A DNA stretch of 64,000 nucleotides from an uncultured Flavobacteriaceae bacterium (GTDB taxonomy: Bacteria; Bacteroidota; Bacteroidia; Flavobacteriales; Flavobacteriaceae). A model generated the notes under the pieces. That model had not been told where the DNA came from. It ran no database searches and saw nothing but the letters and a program-made list of their open reading frames with translations. The first letter of the stretch is position 1, and each line of letters starts with the position of its first letter. Of this stretch, positions 62,287 through 64,000 are shown piece after piece. Location of the stretch: contig CANMWN010000003.1 of the NCBI GenBank assembly GCA_947501625.1, forward strand, positions 248,001 through 312,000, in the 5' to 3' direction. A program made the position numbers and the translations under genes.

Positions 62287-64000
62287 TTATGATTCAGATA
62301 CTTTTTTCTTTTTTATTTTTATTGTTAATTCACTTTTCTTTTCATCTAGATCCATTGTTATAGTATCTCCTTCGGCAAGTTTTGAATTAACAATTTCTTG
62401 CGCCAATGCATCTTCAATATATTTTTGAATCGCTCGCTTCAATGGTCTTGCTCCATATTGTTTATCAAAACCTTTGTTCGCTATATAATCTTTGGCCTTT
62501 TCTGTTAATTTTAAGGTGTAGCCTAAACCAGAAATTCTTTTTAGAAGTTTGTCTAATTCAATATCAATGATTGAATGAATGTCTTCTCTTTCAAGAGCGT
62601 TAAAGACAATTACATCATCAATTCTATTTAAAAATTCTGGAGCGAAAGATTTTTTAAGCGCATTTTCAATGACACTTTTTGCATGCGCATCTGCTTGGTC
62701 TTTCTTGGCTGAAGTGCCAAACCCAACACCTGAACCAAAATCTTTTAATTGACGTGACCCAATATTTGAAGTCATAATAATTACAGTGTTCCTAAAATCA
62801 ATTTTTCTTCCAAGACTATCGGTAATATGACCATCATCCAATACTTGTAAAAGCATATTGAATACATCAGGATGTGCCTTTTCGATTTCGTCTAAAAGAA
62901 CAACAGAATATGGTTTTCTTCTAATTTTTTCAGTCAATTGACCTCCTTCTTCGTAACCTACATATCCTGGAGGAGCACCAATTAATCTAGAAATAGCAAA
63001 TTTCTCCATATATTCACTCATGTCTATTCGAACTAGCGCATCATCACTGTCAAATAACTCTCTTGCAAGAACTTTTGCTAACTGGGTTTTACCAACACCA
63101 GTTTGCCCTAAAAAGATAAATGAACCAATTGGCTTGTTAGGATCTTTAAGTCCAACACGGTTACGCTGAATGGCTTTAATGACTTTAATTACAGCCTCAT
63201 CTTGACCAATTACTTTACCTTTAATTAAATTAGGTAATTCACTTAAACGTGCACTTTCAGCTTCAGCAACTCTATTTACAGGAATTCCAGTCATCATAGA
63301 AACTACTTCTGCAACATTATCTTCAGTTACAATCTCTCTATTTAATTTTGAAGCTTCCTCCCATTGTTTTTGTGCGGCAGTTAATGCTTGCTCTAATCTT
63401 TTTTCATCATCTCTTAACTTAGCAGCTTCTTCATATTTTTGACTATTTACTGCATTGTTTTTTTGAACTTTTATAAGTTCCAATTGATTTTCAATTTCTA
63501 AAACTTCTTTAGGTACTACAATATTAGTAATATGAATTCTTGAACCTGCCTCATCTAAAGCATCAATCGCTTTGTCTGGTAAATATCTATCTGTCATATA
63601 ACGATTGGTTAACTTAACACAAGCTTCAATGGCTTCATCAGTATAATCTACATGATGATGTGCTTCATATTTATCTTTAATATTATGTAGAATTTGAATT
63701 GTTTCATCAATTGATGTTGGTTCAACAATCACTTTTTGAAAACGACGTTCTAATGCACCATCTTTTTCAATATTTTGCCTGAATTCATCTAGTGTCGTTG
63801 CACCAATACATTGAATTTCACCTCTAGCAAGAGCAGGTTTTAACATATTGGAAGCATCTAATGAACCAGTTGCCCCACCAGCACCAACTATGGTATGAAT
63901 TTCATCGATAAATAAAATGATATCATCATTTTTTTCCAATTCATTCATCAAGGCTTTCATTCTTTCTTCAAATTGCCCTCTGTATTTAGTACCAGCAACT
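62287..64000 (-). CDS. clpC: ATP-dependent Clp protease ATP-binding subunit ClpC (5' end outside window)
   Basis: The C-terminal 571 or so residues of a Hsp100 ATPase; the frame runs off the right edge, so the N-domain and first Walker A are missing. Visible are the Walker B of the first AAA+ module (DIILFIDEIHTIVGAGG), an UVR-type motif in the middle domain (NSQKYEEAAKLRDDEKRLEQ), the second Walker A (GQTGVGKTQLAKVLA), Walker B (VVLLDEIEKAHPDVF) and the C-terminal D2-small domain (FDKQYGARPLKRAIQKYI). The UVR-containing middle domain distinguishes ClpC from ClpB. It unfolds proteins for ClpP. The C-terminal tail is Lys-rich (IKIKKKKVSES). Confidence 0.93.
   Translation of the reverse strand, partial: VAGTKYRGQFEERMKALMNELEKNDDIILFIDEIHTIVGAGGATGSLDASNMLKPALARGEIQCIGATTLDEFRQNIEKDGALERRFQKVIVEPTSIDETIQILHNIKDKYEAHHHVDYTDEAIEACVKLTNRYMTDRYLPDKAIDALDEAGSRIHITNIVVPKEVLEIENQLELIKVQKNNAVNSQKYEEAAKLRDDEKRLEQALTAAQKQWEEASKLNREIVTEDNVAEVVSMMTGIPVNRVAEAESARLSELPNLIKGKVIGQDEAVIKVIKAIQRNRVGLKDPNKPIGSFIFLGQTGVGKTQLAKVLARELFDSDDALVRIDMSEYMEKFAISRLIGAPPGYVGYEEGGQLTEKIRRKPYSVVLLDEIEKAHPDVFNMLLQVLDDGHITDSLGRKIDFRNTVIIMTSNIGSRQLKDFGSGVGFGTSAKKDQADAHAKSVIENALKKSFAPEFLNRIDDVIVFNALEREDIHSIIDIELDKLLKRISGLGYTLKLTEKAKDYIANKGFDKQYGARPLKRAIQKYIEDALAQEIVNSKLAEGDTITMDLDEKKSELTIKIKKKKVSES

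Overview
The window is about 64 kb of low-GC (roughly one third G+C) DNA from a member of the Bacteroidota, most likely a marine or soil Flavobacteriaceae. Supporting signs are TAnnTTTG-type -7 promoter boxes, the near absence of Shine-Dalgarno sequences, a type IX secretion (T9SS) C-terminal sorting domain, Cys-terminated lipoprotein signals, DUF6090-type proteins and a Bacteroidota-style ClpC. No tRNA, rRNA, CRISPR array, transposase or phage gene was seen. About 50 genes are present; those at both ends are cut by the window edge.

Region 1 (1-9.3 kb): a truncated GAF-type protein, a sodium:solute symporter, and a purine-base oxidation module. The module is xdhA-xdhB-(unknown membrane protein)-xdhC, meeting a convergent guanine deaminase, so guanine can go to xanthine and then urate. 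No urate-degrading gene is visible.

Region 2 (9.4-23.1 kb): an apparently complete reductive pyrimidine catabolic pathway on one strand. The NCS1 permease imports uracil or thymine, PreT/PreA reduce the ring, dihydropyrimidinase opens it, a nitrilase-type beta-ureidopropionase releases the beta-amino acid, a class III aminotransferase makes the semialdehyde, and a CoA-acylating semialdehyde dehydrogenase yields acetyl- or propionyl-CoA. Between the beta-ureidopropionase and preT sits an array of five overlapping DUF6090-like membrane-anchored paralogues, with no obvious role in the pathway. A universal stress protein gene closes this region on the other strand.

Region 3 (24-54.2 kb): a large Wzx/Wzy-type surface polysaccharide locus. 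It contains UDP-glucose dehydrogenase, flippase, pyruvyl transferase, four glycosyltransferases, a polysaccharide deacetylase, a sugar formyltransferase, an EpsG-type polymerase, a PglD-like acetyltransferase fused to an FAD/NAD(P)-binding domain, a PglC-like initiating sugar transferase, two tandem CapK/PaaK-like adenylating enzymes, a PglE-like aminotransferase, a PglF-like dehydratase, Wza, Wzc and a CpsB-type phosphatase. PglC/D/E/F-like enzymes together suggest a bacillosamine-type first sugar. The locus is split by a minus-strand block (40.6-46.9 kb) encoding a parallel beta-helix lipoprotein, a small lipoprotein, a T9SS-exported tyrosinase and a fibronectin-type-III repeat protein. Extracellular matrix modification is a reasonable guess for this block, but it is inference.

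Region 4 (54.3-64 kb): housekeeping genes: tgt, an LptF/LptG-type permease, an EamA transporter, accA, the bifunctional NAD(P)HX repair enzyme, two tandem TlpA-like lipoproteins and clpC (truncated at the window end).

The strongest candidates for something undescribed are the five-gene DUF6090 array inside the pyrimidine operon, the acetyltransferase-FAD/NAD(P) fusion with the paired adenylating enzymes in the polysaccharide locus, and the tyrosinase/FN3/lipoprotein operon inserted in that locus.
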